The notes: generated by a model from the sequence alone, not told the origin. Counted from the stretch's first letter, positions 1 through 11,519 are shown. The stretch is 64,000 nt of DNA from Rugalucina vietnamica (GCA_964017185.1 OZ024874.1:37176721-37240720); one strand, 5' to 3'. Translations and numbers: made by a program.

Positions 1-45
1 ACAGTTAGTTTCAAGTATGTTAAATCATAAAATTGATTCAATATT

Positions 46-87
46 GGCGATAGCTCAGTGGATTTATGCAAGTAATTTTTTCTCTCT

Positions 88-129
<42 letters not shown>
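46..129. repeat. tRNA A-box-like stretch followed by CT run and poly-T
   Basis: The stretch TAGCTCAGTGG near 50-61 resembles a Pol III A box. It is followed by a (TC)n run and a 39-base T tract (91-129). No B box is visible. The mirror copy at 35145-35213 has only 21 bases in the homopolymer. It may be the head or tail of an old SINE; that is a weak inference. Confidence 0.4.
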
Positions 130-942
130 CAATATAAACACATGTGCTTAGATTTACCAACTATTTAGACTATTTCGTCTGTAAATCTAAACCAAATCTC
201 GTTAACACCAGTGTTGACCTTATACACTGTATGATAAACCTGATGCATCGGGCGGCCGATCTGTTTATCAAAGCCCTGTTATAGTCAATTTGCCATATTG
301 AACTTAGGCCTAGTTATACTCGCAATTATGTATACAGTTTATGAATAAAAAATGGCCCCATTTGGGCCGTGAGAAATAATAGATGGACTGCTTGTACCCG
401 CGGCTCCAAGCATAGCTTATACGCTACTTACTAGTCATCTGATTAGGCTACTGGTTAACCGCTCAGGTCTAAGACTGCCTAGAAAAAACGTTGTTGGGTC
501 AAAGCATCCATACACATAAGCCTTACTTTGGTAGTTACATGTATATACTGAGCCAAACAAAAAGTATCCCGATTATGGCATGCTTTCGCATTTCAATGAA
601 ATGTAAGAGAGTCTACCATACACATGCTGGTCAGCAATCGCCTACATGTAAAAAGTGTTTTGTTTTCAGAGTATGGACCATATTGAGCTCAAAGGGATTG
701 ACCAAAGTGGGTATGTTAGAATTCAGTTTTATGGGTCGTGAAAAAATGATTAATTTCTTGAGACGCATAATACAGAATGTTACAACCAAGATATTGTTAG
801 ATGTGTCAATCGACTGGCAATCTTATTCACTGGAAACAAAGTTTATTCGTATAACATAACAAATAAACCGATGTTGCGTTATAAGTTGGGCTCAGTATAT
901 TTGAAACACATTTTGGATGCCATGACATCCTAATTTTGTATA
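130..942. other. No gene recognised (arm flank)
   Basis: A 122-codon open frame spans 491-859 and is kept in the mirror copy with a single amino-acid change. The two arms are ~99% identical, so this does not indicate selection, and the protein matches no family I recognise. No repeat unit or hairpin of note was seen here. Confidence 0.6.
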
Positions 943-1619
943 AACGTCTCATTAAGAGCAATTCTCTGTAACCACTTAAAAAGTTGTGCCACGCATAGTC
1001 ACCGATTTTGCTGAAACTTTCCTATCTTGGTCGTTTGAGCACAAAACTAATTAATCAACACTCATTTGGTTCAATTTCATACTCGTTGTGCACCATGGAA
1101 ACGGCAAATGAATATTTTGGCAAAAAGTGTGTCCAAAAATCACCTAAAATTGGGTATATTACTTTATACAAATTCAGATCCAACTTATGGTCCACATATA
1201 TGAATATATAACACATTCTGGTTATAAATACAAAAACAAAACATGATTTGGAAATTCTCTGATTTTATCATGGCTCGACAAAGTGGGTGGGGTTTCGAAG
1301 ATTTGAAAAATGTGATTTTTAAGCATTTTTAGGGACAATTATCATAGTGAGTGCGGTCGGTTGCAGATATACGCGCACATTCACGATATACAACAATGTT
1401 TTGTTAACCAATTTCTGAAAAGACATGTTCGGGAAGTTAGGTCTGAATAACCATAGCAACAATGAGGATACTGTCGCAAAACGCAAATTTATGAGTGTCT
1501 GTCCTTTTGGTCTCATAGAATTCTACTGCGAGGACATAATTGATTGTAAATTATGTGATATGTTGCAATTGAAACTAGTCTTCAAACAATATGGCATTTA
1601 ATCTGCAGTGACCTTCTAT

Positions 1620-3398
1620 AGGTCAAGGTCAAGGTCACAGAATAGAGAAAAATGACACAAACTTGACTTTTTTGCCCATGTTTAAGTTGATTTTGCCATA
1701 ATCGAGAATCAAATTTATTTCTTTATTGAATATTCATACATATCAACACAAAGTCTTTCATCCTGAGATATTTTTGTCCACCAGGTGACTTCAAGGTCAA
1801 GGTTAAGGTGACCAAAAGTTTAATTTTTTAGGGGGTAAAATGGAGTTTTTGTTGAAGAAGTAAACAAATTAAAGTACTAATTTTTATTGTATTATGCTTT
1901 TTCATTTATATATGTGTTGCAAAGTCTGATATGATTCAGACAATTGACCTGCTGACCTTGAAGAACCTTTTAAGGGCCAAGGTCAATGTCAAAATGAAAA
2001 AAAAATGGCTTAAATTGGCATTTTCTTTCCAGTATTTTGTTATTTTTCCCAGAGTTTGGTGCAAAATTGCTTTAATATTTGTTTTAAACGCTTGAGATAT
2101 GTTGTATATGAAACAACGGTTAATAAAATATGGCATTGAATCTGCATTGACCTTCGGAAAGTCAAGGTCAAGGTCACAGAATAGAGAAAAATGACACAAA
2201 ATTGGCTTTTTTGCTCATGTTTTAGTTGATTATGCCAGAATTTAAGATCAAATTTCTTTCTTTATTAAATATTTATGCATATCAACACAAAGTCTTTCAC
2301 GCTGAGATATTTTTGTCCACCAGGTGACTTCAAGGTCAAGGTCAAGGTCACCAAAAGTTTATTTTGTGAGGGGGTAAAATGGATTTTTTGTTGAAGTAGT
2401 AAGCAAATTAAAGTACTATTTTTTATCGTATTATGCTTGTTCTTTTATATATGTTTTGCAAAGTCCGATATCATTCAAACAATCGACCTGCTGACCTTAA
2501 ATAACCTTTTAAGGGTCAAGGTCAAGGTAAAAAATGCAAGAAAATGGATTAAACTGGCATTTTCTTACCAGTATTTTGTTATTTTTCCGCGAGTTTGGTG
2601 ACCAATTGCTTTAACATTTGTTGTAAAAGCTTGTGATATGTTGTATATGAAACAACAGTGAAGAGAATATGTCATTGGATCTGCAGTGACCTTCGGAAAG
2701 TCAAGGCAAAGGTCACATGTTAGAGAAAAATGACACAAAATTGGCTTTTTTGCTCATGTTTATGTTGATTTTGCCATAATATAGGCTCAAATTTCTATTT
2801 TTATTGAATATTTATGCATATCACCACAAAGTCTTTCACGCTCAGATATTTTTGTCCACCAGGTGACTTCAAGGTCAAGGTCAAGGTCACCAAAAGTTTA
2901 TTTTTTTAGGGGATAAAATGGAGTTTTTGTTGAAGAAGTAAACAAATTAAAGAATCAATGTTTATCGTATTATGCTATTTATTTTTACATGGTTTGCAAA
3001 GTCCGATATTATTCAGGCGATCCACCTGCTGACCTTAAAATAACCTTTTAAGGTCAAGGTCAAAAATGTAAGAAAATGGCTTAAATTGGCATTTTCTTAC
3101 CAGTAAATTTTGTTATTTTTCCCAGGGTTTGGTGCAAAATTGCTTTAATATTTGTTTTAAAAGCTTGAGATAGGTTGTATATTAAACAGCGGTTAAGAAA
3201 ATATGGTATTGAATCTGCAGTGACCTTCGGAAAGTCAAGGTCAAAGTCACATGTTACAGAAAAATGACACAAAATTGGCTTTCTTGCTCATGTTTAAGTT
3301 CATTTTGCAATAATTAAATTTAAGGCTAAAATTTCTTTCTTACTGAAGTTTATTGAATATTTTTGCATATCACCACAAAGTCTATCACTCTGAGATGT
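1620..3398. repeat. ~537-bp tandem units with AAGGTCA clusters
   Basis: The landmark AGAAAAATGACACAAA recurs near 1648, 2186, 2725 and 3260, giving a period of about 535-539 bp. Each unit carries two or three blocks of TCAAGGTCAAGGTCA and the conserved stretch CACCAGGTGACTTCAAGGTC. The inverted half of the inner palindrome (3399-5600) carries the same units on the other strand. The family is typical of bivalve repetitive DNA. AAGGTCA is also the monomer site of ERR/FTZ-F1-type nuclear receptors, but nothing here shows it is used. Confidence 0.85.
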
Positions 3399-3999
3399 CA
3401 CGTCATTTTCTTGATTCTGTGACCTTGACCTTGACTTTCTGAAGGTCATTGCAGATTCAATGCCATATTTTTATATACATGTACATAATATTACAAGCTT
3501 TAAAATCAAGTATTAAAACAGTTTCGCACCCAAATCGGGGGAAAATAACCAAATACTGGTAAGAAAAAGCCTTTTTCTTACATCTTTGACCTTGACCTTT
3601 ACCCTTTAAAGGTTCTTTTAGTTCAACGGGTGTATTGTCTGAACGTAATCGAACATTGCAACACATATATAAATGAAAAAAGCATAATATGGTTGACATC
3701 AATGATTTAATTTGTTTACAATTTAAACAAAAACTCCATTTTACCCCCTAAAATTCAAAGTTTTGGTAACCTGGTGGACAAAATTATCACAGATTGAAAG
3801 ACTTTGTGTAAATATGTATAATCATTCATGATTACAAGACTGTACAAGAATGTGAAGGATCAATTATTGCAAAATAAACTTGAATATTGGCAAAAAATGA
3901 CATTTTTATGTCATTTTGTCGATTCTGTGACCTTGACCTTGACTTTCACAAGGTCACTGCAGATTCAATGCAATATTTTCTTAACCGTTGTTTCATATA

Positions 4000-4970
4000 C
4001 GAGGGGGTTTCAAAAAGTTCGCGGAAAAGTGCCGTCATATTCTTATTTTGTAAATCAGCTGAATTAAACTAATACAGTTATATAGACCAACATGATTTGT
4101 ACGTATACAGCAAATTTTGCTGCTCTGGCATGAACACAATGTTAACAGTGGTTGCTATGGAAACCGTACATCACGATTACCGGCCCACTTTTGTTCATTT
4201 TTGCAAAAAGTCGATGTTTAATGATGAGGTTGCATTTGATAATTAACCGTGCTTTTTTCACCAAACTTTGTATGAGCAAAGTTCAATATGTTTGCGATGA
4301 GCCCGTTGCGTCATATAAGTGTGTGACGTCATTTGGGCGTTAAGCGCCCATATTGTTTGGTGGGTATGCCTAAAATGCGAAGGGAACAACGTTATTCGAT
4401 AAATTGTGTGTTTGGAACGAACTATAAATGAAAGAAACACTGCTAAGAGCAGAAAGCGCATATGGCAACAAGAAAATTAAGAAAACGGCAATCAACAAGT
4501 AGTAAGCATGAGTTCTACACGACCAGAAAAGCGTCCATGTCGACTCGCGCAGCGTAACGTCAAAAAACGTCATACTGTCGAAAATGATCGTCGTGATAGA
4601 AAAGAGTAGAATTCGTGAAATACACAACATATTGAATTGTAGCTTCGGCACATTTACCGCATTACACACACAGAACTGACAATTAGACGCCCGTATGCAA
4701 GGTTGATTCCGAAAATGCTTAAGAGCTAGCCAACAGCGGCATGAATGCGTGTAGCATGACGTTGTTGTGACGTTGGGCCGGTTTTACTGTTGTTACCTTA
4801 GAAACGCACGTGATTTAATGCCTAATTTTCATCCGATTTTATTCAAATTTTGTGCATATGTTAACTATATGTTAATTTACAAAATGCACAGAGAAGGTAA
4901 ATTTCCGAAGACAATTACAAATTTGGCAGCACTTTTCCTCGAACTTTTTGACCCCCCCCCCCCCCCCTCG
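4000..4970. mobile_element. Mariner-like non-autonomous element (left arm)
   Basis: The inverted ends begin CGAGGGGGTTTCAAAAAGTT on the left; the right end is the complement with an expanded C tract. Both ends sit directly against TA (3998-3999 and 4971-4972), the target site of Tc1/mariner elements. The flanks TTTCATA and CAACATATC are contiguous in sister repeat units that lack the insertion (for example near 33178), which marks the exact empty site. The 971-bp interior encodes no visible DDE transposase, so it is non-autonomous. It contains a hairpin GGGCGTTAAGCGCCC near 4335. Confidence 0.85.
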
Positions 4971-6308
4971 TACAACATATCTCAAGCGTTCAAAACAAAC
5001 ATTAAAGCAATTTGGCACTAAACTCTGGGAAAAATATCAAAATACTGGCAAGAAAATGCCAGTTGAGTCCATTTTCTTGCATTTTTGACCTTGACCTTGA
5101 CCCTGAAAAGGTTATTTAAGGTCAGCAGGTGCATTGTTTGAATGATATCGGACTTTGCAACACATACATAAATGAAAAAACAACAACAACAAAAAAAAAA
5201 ACAAAAAACATAATACGTTAAAAACAAATACTTTAATTTGTTTACTTCTTCAACAAGAACTCCATTTTAACCCCTAAAAAATAAACTTTTGGTGACCTTG
5301 ACCTTGGCCTTGAAGTCACCTGGTGGCCAAAAATATCTCAACGTGAAAGACTTTGTGGTGAAATGCATAAATATTCAATAAAGAAATAAATTTGAGCCTC
5401 AATTATGGCAAAATCAACTTAAACATGGGCAAAAAAGTCAATTTTGTATCATTTTTCTCTATTCTGTGACCTTGACCTTGACCTTTATAAAGTCACTGCA
5501 GATTGAATGCCATATTTTCTGAAGACTAGTTTCAGTTGCAACATATCACATAATTTACAATCAATTATGTCCTCGCAGTAGAATTCTATGAGACAAAAAG
5601 GACAGACACTCATAAATTTGCGTTTTGCGACAGTACCCTCATTGTTGCTATGGTTACGCATATTCAAACCTAACTTCCCAATTATGTCTTTTCAGAAACT
5701 GGTTAACAAAACATTGTTGTATATCGTGAATATGCGCGTATATCTGCAACCGACCGCACTCACTATGAGAATTGTCCCTGAAAATGCTTAAAAATCACAT
5801 TTTTCAAATCTTCGAAACCCCACCCACTTTGTTGAGCCATGATAAAATCAGAGGTTTTCCATATCAGTTTTTGTTTTTGTATTTCTAACCAGAATGTGTT
5901 ATATATTTATATATGTGGACCATAAGTTGGATCTGAATTTGTATAAAGTAATAGTTTCAGCTTAAAAATACCCAATTTTAGGTGATTTTTGGACACACTT
6001 TTTGCCAAAATATTTATTTGCCGTTTCCATGGCAACGGGTATGAAATTGGACCAAATGAGTGTTGATTAATTAGTTTTGTGTTCAAATGATCAAGATAGG
6101 AAAGTTTCAGCAAAATCGGTGACTATGCGTGCCACGGCCCTATGTAAAAATTTAAGTGGTTACAGAGAATTGCTCTTAAATGGAGGCAACGTCTCGACAT
6201 GAAAATATCTGTTGACTGAGACGTTATGCATTAATTCAAAGAAACTAACTAAAATAAAATGAATTCTATTGGCCTTTATCAATATTGAAGCAAACAATAA
6301 AAATTATG

Positions 6309-6560
6309 ACTCGGTGGCTCAGTGGTAAGCTATGTTGTCTTCTGTCCAGACGATCAGAGTTCGAATCCTGTCTAGGTAATATTTTGTTGTTTCTTGCCCT
6401 CACATAAACACGGCCGCCAATTTAGTTTACTATTTATGTCCTATTGTTAGGACTAAAGTTAGGATATCTTAAGGATGAGACATATCTAATACCGAAATTA
6501 GTAATAAGTTCTGACTTAGGATAAGACATGTCATAAAACGCTTCGTGAAAGATTGAGGTT
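6309..6560 (+). mobile_element. tRNA-like head of a probable SINE (left arm)
   Basis: TGGCTCAGTGG (6316-6326) fits a Pol III A box and AGTTCGAATCC (6359-6369) fits a B box; the 43-base spacing is that of a tRNA. The implied acceptor stem (6309-6315 with 6373-6379) pairs only partly, the T stem pairs poorly and the anticodon loop lacks U33, so it is not a functional tRNA gene. The following ~180 bp contain CTTAGGATAAGACATGT and CTTCGTGAAA, which recur in modified form near 35380-35420. A tRNA-derived SINE is the best reading. Confidence 0.55.
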
Positions 6561-6830
6561 ATTCAATACACGCATTTTACAAATAGTTTCTTTGTAAAAC
6601 TGTAGTTATGACCCTCATATTTCTCAAACATTTTTTTCCGATTATTATTATTAAAATTTAGTTTGATTTCTTGAAGTTTTATAGGCATTGATCTTTTTTG
6701 TTATTTAAAAACGAACAAAAATCTAGAAAAAAGATCGCAAGCAGGTGCTTGCAGCCAGTTCTAATCTAACAAAGTCTAGAATGCAGAAGCCAATTGTTCA
6801 TTGTTTTATCGCCATTCTCTTTCAAGGAAA

Positions 6831-7716
6831 ATGGAATTTTCTACCTTACAGCCGCTGGGTAACTGGACAGCCAATGGAGATCTAAAACTCAAATCAACTT
6901 TAACAACAGCAAATACTGGAAATTGGCCAAATACAGATACCGTGACAAACGTTTCGGAAGTTATCATTTTGTCTTTTACCTCTGTAAATGTCAGTTATTC
7001 CAATTTCGCCGACAGCAGGGAAAATACAGCAGCATGGATGTTATACGCGCTGTTCTGCTTGAATTGCTTATTCCTGGTTTTTGGCTTTTTTGGAAACGTT
7101 TCAAGCATTATTGTTATGCTACAACCACCAAGGAAACTACAAACATACGGCCTGCTTGTGGTCGTTCTTGCTCTAACTAACACGCTGGGTTTAACAACTA
7201 ACTTTTTCCGCCTGTTGCCATTACCAGTAATATTAAACAGCGACTTTAGGGCATTGACGACACTGGGTGTACAATATCCATGAGTTTTGACCTAATAGCG
7301 AAAATGTATTCCTCATATATCATTGTTCTTATATGCATTGACAGATTCATAGCTGTACAATATCCTTTACAATTCAAGCAAATTATATCTAGAAAGGTTA
7401 GAATTCTATCATTATGTATATGTGATCATATGTGAATGTGCTTGTTTGTTATTTGGCATTGCAAATGCACTCGTGTTTCCCGAAATCAAAAATGGCATGT
7501 GTCAACTCGGTACCAATGGACCAAAAACGTTCATGCAAAATATTTTACGTTTTTTAAGCATTGGTATATTTAATGTCATGCCCCATGGTTATTTTACTTT
7601 CTCTTACCCCTATTATCATATTCAAACTTAAACAACAATATGATGTAAGGGCGCGTCTCACAACTAAGGATGAGAGCAACATCTTGCTCGTGCAAGACTG
7701 GGCGATCAGGGATTGA
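6831..7716 (+). pseudogene. Rhodopsin-type (class A) GPCR pseudogene, left copy
   Basis: From the ATG at 6831 the frame encodes an N-terminus with sequons (NWT, NVS), TM1 with the GN motif and TM2. The conserved TM2 Asp is Asn here (LALTN). A 14-bp insertion near 7238-7251, absent from the other arm, breaks the frame before TM3 and ends it at 7281-7283. The TM3 sequence with its IDRFIAVQYPL motif continues in another frame. A second frameshift near 7418-7424, shared with the other arm, separates TM3/ICL2 from a TM4-ECL2 segment (GMCQLG). A further shift leads to a TM5-like LTPIIIFKLK stretch ending at 7716. TM6-TM7 are not convincing. It is a dead receptor gene; ligand unknown. Confidence 0.85.
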
Positions 7717-8059
7717 ATCGGATCAAGTCATGCCAAAGAACGAAATACCAACTTCATAAACGCTGCAATATGTGGACATGGCGAGATTTCAAACGAATTC
7801 ATGTAGTACCCTTGCTGTACTAATGGCCTCGAGGATCATGATACTGCTTTTTTCATGCTTATCTCACTTGAGGTTATCAGTTTTAAAACTGCTCAAAATA
7901 CTGAAGTAGCCATTTTTTTCAAGTTTGAATCACAAAAGCCAGCCATTTATACTGTTCATAAATAAAATGTAAATATACCGACAGTTGATTACCGTAATCA
8001 AAATTTACCTTTTAACATTTATCAGCAGGATAAACTTCAGTCTCTGCTGAGTAGATCAT
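7717..8059. other. Possible GPCR 3' remnant, no clear gene (left arm)
   Basis: This follows the TM5-like segment. A hydrophobic stretch (LAVLMASRIMILL, around 7812-7850) could be a decayed TM6, but the W-x-P motif is absent. The region ends with TTTATCAGCAGGATAAACTT, an end shared with the palindrome near 17735. Confidence 0.3.
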
Positions 8060-8355
8060 GAAAAAGGTTCCAAAGCGATACTTCTGTTGTAGTTCTATTT
8101 GTTTTATGTTTTGGTGTCGAATTTTTGTGCTGTTTGAACTTTATGTACGTTTTCATATTTCTATTTAAGTTCGGGTAACTGAGTGGCCGCTTATTGGGAA
8201 ATAGCTGCTCACTCGCCTTACGATATGTTTTCTAAGTAATTTAGTCTAAGTAATTAAGTCTACCTAATTTAGTTCTCCCCACCTCGGTTTTTGGAGTGGG
8301 AATTTCCTCCTGATTACGCTTTTTCCTGATCATTGCCCACTTGTACATTTTTATA
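8060..8355. repeat. Dispersed repeat family, copy 1 (left arm)
   Basis: This ~295-bp sequence matches 45005-45290 at moderate identity. Landmarks are GCGATACTTCTGT, AACTGAGTGGCC, GGTTTTTGGAGTGGGA and TTTCCTGATCATTGCC. The mirror copy lies at about 26990-27265. It has no coding content; the element class is unknown. Confidence 0.8.
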
Positions 8356-8412
8356 ACTTCAGGTTTTAATTTGTCTCGTTGTGGTTCCTGAATGTTGAGT
8401 GCATCAGCAAAT

Positions 8413-8560
8413 CATTACGAAAACACACCCATACAATATACAGAGATTTTTTAAGTTGTAAAAATATGAAAAATAAGTGTACCCTTGTTTACCCCATTTT
8501 TTGCTATATAAAAGTGGGGTTCAATGGGGGTATACATTTTACAAACATGTTTTCCTGTCA
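8413..8560. mobile_element. CATTACGAAAAC MITE lacking its central hairpin (left arm)
   Basis: It starts CATTACGAAAACACACCC and ends with the near-complement ATGTTTTCCTGTCAG. It keeps the family landmarks ACAGAGATTTTTTA and TATATAAAAGTGGGGT, but the central ~100-bp hairpin present in the copies at 13798, 45949 and 48968 is missing. The mirror copy is at 26759-26906. Confidence 0.75.
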
Positions 8561-9800
8561 GTCTGTCACAAATCGTTTGCGCTCTGTAACTTGAGATTCG
8601 TTTAAGACATTTTGATGAAACTTAACAGGATTGTTGAACAACATTAGATCGGACGTGCAGAACACAAGAACCATAACTCTGGACTGTGTATATTTGGAGT
8701 TATTGACCTTTGAAATGGAAAATAGCAGAATTTGCTTTCTAGTCGTGTTCGCTCTGTAACTTGAAAATGGTTTAAGATTATTATCATGAAACTTCATTAA
8801 TTTATTAATCAACATGAGACGATGTGCAGAACACAAGAACTGTAACTCTGGGTTACATATTTTTCGAGTTATGACCCTTTGAAATCGGAAATAGCCAAAC
8901 AGGCATTTAAGTCTTGTCCGTTCTGTTTCTTGAATACCATGATGAAACTTCATACGAATATCAATTAGCATAAGAAGATTTGCAGACCACAAAACCCTTA
9001 ACTCTGGATTTGCTATGATCCTTTGAAATGGGAAATATCGGAATTTGCCGCTTAGTCTTGTCCGCTTTGTAACTTCAAGACTGTTTAAGATATTGTTATA
9101 AAACTTCATAGGATTACTAACCAATATAACATGGTGTACAGAACACAAGGTCCGTAAATCTGGGTTGTATATTTATCGAGTTATGGAAAAAAAGGATTTG
9201 CATTCTGGTTGTGTACACTCTGTAATATAAGAACCGTTTAAGATAGCTTCATGAGACTACATAGGAATATCAAACAGAATTCAAGAACGATTACCCTGGG
9301 CTGCATGTTTTTGGAGTTATGGCCCTTACAGATGCAAGGTAAAGGATTTTGAATAGTAAGTTGTGTCCGCTCTGTAACTTGAAAGTCCTATGAAGCTTTG
9401 TAATATTTGTAGGATGAGACGATGTTGCAGAACTCAAGAACCATAACTCTGGATGGCATATTTTTGTTATAGCCCTTTGGAATGAAACATTGCAGATTTC
9501 GCATTGCAATCAACTAAATAATGGTGTCCTCTTTGTAACTTGCCAATCGATTAAGCTTCATGAAACATCACAGGATAATTGCAAACATCAGAAGACCTGT
9601 AGAACGCAAGATTTGTAACAGTGGAGTGCATATTTTTGGAGTTTTGGTGCTTTGAAATAGAAGATAATGGATTTTGCAATATTTGTCTGTTCTGTAATTT
9701 GGGAACCAATCAATCTTTTGTGTTGAAACTTTATAGCATTATTTACATCCACGGCAATGTGCAGAACACAGAAAACGTAACTCTAGAATATTGAATATGT
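8561..9800. repeat. ~160-bp tandem array (left arm)
   Basis: About eight diverged units, each with a GCAGAACACAAGAACC-like stretch (near 8655, 8825, 8980, 9138, 9275, 9427, 9598 and 9762), a CTCTGTAACTTGAAA stretch and CATGAAACTTCATA. The period varies from ~137 to ~171 bp. Long open frames on the minus strand are by-products of the repeat. Confidence 0.8.
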
Positions 9801-10228
9801 TTGCATTTAGAAAGGGGCGACATCAGTTTTCGTGTAGAAAACAAATTTTAGTCACTTTTTATCACTAAGGCATAAAGACTAATTTCTCAGCCATTCTTAT
9901 GAAAATTATATGATATGAAAATATAAAACCTGTAGAAAATGCATTTTTTTTTTGCACGTTAGCGATATTTTTGTGAATTATTTTAAAATCAGCAGCTTCA
10001 AAAACTGTACCATTTCCTAATGTCGGCATTTTTTCTATTTGTTTAACCATTTTATGTGTACTTAGAAAAGGTACGAGAAAATATGTTATCTTATGTAAAG
10101 CTGAACAATTTGTGTTATCTTATAGCACCTGGACAATTACCTAACGGACTTTCTTGGGAATGTGATATGTGAATCTTAGTTGTGTTTGTGTGTACCAGAT
10201 ATGGGTTGCTTTGGTAATGACTTAAGTG
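9801..10228. other. No feature recognised (left arm)
   Basis: AT-rich sequence between the tandem array and the hAT remnant. Short open frames differ between the arms by a 3-bp change in a homopolymer, and none resembles a known protein. Confidence 0.6.
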
Positions 10229-10980
10229 CAGGGCCGTCGTCGGCTTTTGAAAAGAAACATCAAATACGTTATACGAGTGCCGAAGGCACGAGTTGGGACG
10301 ATTTTAATGCACTTTGTGACAATTTTTGCCCTTGAAGGGCTGCTTATTTTATAGGTTTCATTATAATGAAGCCATGTCCTGGTCGAAAACCATGAAGCTG
10401 GAAAGCTCCTATTCAAAGGATTTGCCTTGCCGAAGGAACGCTTAGGTTGATTAGGAACCGGCGGTATATCCATGATAGAAGAATAACATGCACGTTTTAA
10501 CAAATTTTGGAATATGGAGCCAAAATAATGTTTACGCGTAAACAATTTTTCGGCATGTTGTTTGATTTAATGCAATAATTATAAACAGTGATTGGGTTAT
10601 TGAAAAATTATGTTTAACTTAAGTTTTTTCAACTGTGAAATACAACTTTACACTTTTTCTAATTCTTTTAAGATCACCATGATCACAGAGAATCGGTTTT
10701 ATTCACAATGAATTAATGAACACTTTGAAGCACCTTCACCACTTCAAACGATAATACCTGTCTTTAAAAAGAGGTGTCATTTTCATGATTGTTTTTATAA
10801 CGACCGTCTTTCACACCCTCGGGAAGATTGACCGAGTATGCTCACACTTCAAAAAAAGTCGAACAGGGCTATCACATTTTCGGCCGAATAATCGAAAATT
10901 GTGGTCCGGCCGAAACCATTTTCGGCCAAAAAAATGGTCCGGCCATGGCCGAACCGGCCGGACCGCCGACGACGGCCTTG
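10229..10980 (-). mobile_element. Deleted hAT-type element (left arm)
   Basis: The ends are CAGGGCCGTCGTCGGC (10229) and the complement of CAAGGCCGTCGTCGGC (ending 10980). These are near-perfect inverted repeats with the CA-G-GG start common in hAT elements. The interior carries a TTF zinc-finger remnant at 10269-10545 and a GC-rich stretch full of CGGCC motifs near 10880-10975. No 8-bp target duplication is evident, and most of the transposase is missing. Confidence 0.65.
10269..10545 (-). pseudogene. TTF-type zinc-finger fragment of hAT-related protein (left arm)
   Basis: The minus-strand frame reads QPKRSFGKANPLNRSF then SWFSTRTWLHYNE. This fits the N-terminal TTF-type zinc-finger pattern of hAT-derived proteins (basic-FGK, RSF, SWF, WLHY-E). 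After LHYNE the frame shifts; the plausible continuation AALQGQKLS lies in the +1 frame and stops at the position mirroring 25052-25054. The zinc-ligand cysteines expected after this block and the catalytic RNase-H-like region are absent. It lies inside a pair of hAT-like terminal repeats, which supports the assignment. Confidence 0.65.
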
Positions 10981-11519
10981 AAATGTGTATCTTTGTAATT
11001 GCCTATGTGTATTTGTATTTGTGAAAAGTCAAGTTTCGTCACTATTATGCAATAAAATAATGTTATATCAATCATCGTTTTGTTTAAGACTAATCCCACC
11101 TAACCACCAAAATATTTTGGCAACGCATAGTCAGGGATTCCAATTTAATTGTTTTAGTTATATTAGGATGCTTAAACAATGAAGGGAATTGATTATAATT
11201 TTTAAAAATATGCTTCTGTTACCATGGCAACCGGGATCAAACATTGGAAAATCTGAATAAAATTGTGTTTAAGAGGTCTTGGTCTTTAGTTGGATTTCTA
11301 TGATATCCAAACATTATCATTTCATTTTTTTCTTACCAGAATTGTAGGATATAAAATCTTTAGTTGATCAGATGACCCCAAATAAAGATATACACAGGAT
11401 TGGTAAATTTATTGACTTTTAAATATGATTTTTGGGTAAAAAATCTTGGTTTTGGGTGCTTATTTTGATTGAATATTTTTCTGTAAGGCAGGCATTCCTA
11501 GTATAGGCAGTATTAGTTT
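10981..11519. other. Arm edge without recognised feature
   Basis: The last ~540 bp of the left arm. Short AT-rich open frames only. The final 300 bp appear identical between arms. Confidence 0.6.

Larger units (their letters stand above)
943..6190. repeat. Inner palindrome nested in the left arm
   Basis: Sequence from about 943 to 3398 is repeated in inverted orientation from about 3399 to 6190. The outer ends match as CTCATTAAGAGCAATTCTCT on the left and its complement near 6165-6184. Further matches include the stretch around 1319-1600 against 5480-5780. The left half has about three ~537-bp units; the right half has about three as well, but is interrupted by the element at 4000-4970. The centre lies near 3398, where the AAAGTCTATCACTCTGAGAT stretch meets the inverted copy of the AAGGTCA block. 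Confidence 0.9.
1..11519. repeat. Left arm of a giant inverted repeat
   Basis: This segment reads as the reverse complement of 23804-35257. Base 1 pairs with 35257 and 11519 pairs with 23804. The inner ~300 bp (11220-11519) show no difference from the other arm by eye; elsewhere I see scattered substitutions and short indels, roughly 1%. The largest length differences are a poly-T run (39 bases here, 21 in the other arm), a C tract near 4952-4967 and a 14-bp insertion near 7238. The outer limit is not visible because the match is still running at base 1. A recent duplication-inversion, a palindromic amplification or a haplotype misassembly could all produce it. Confidence 0.95.

Noticed and set aside
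491-859. A 122-codon frame present in both palindrome arms
   Set aside because: The arms are ~99% identical throughout, so conservation is not informative, and the sequence has no recognisable motif.
6309-6379. Functional tRNA gene
   Set aside because: A and B boxes are present at the right spacing, but acceptor and T stems pair poorly and the anticodon loop lacks U33. A SINE head is more likely.
8558-9148. A 196-codon minus-strand frame
   Set aside because: It lies over the ~160-bp tandem array and is cut into two shorter frames in the mirror copy, as expected for non-coding repeats.
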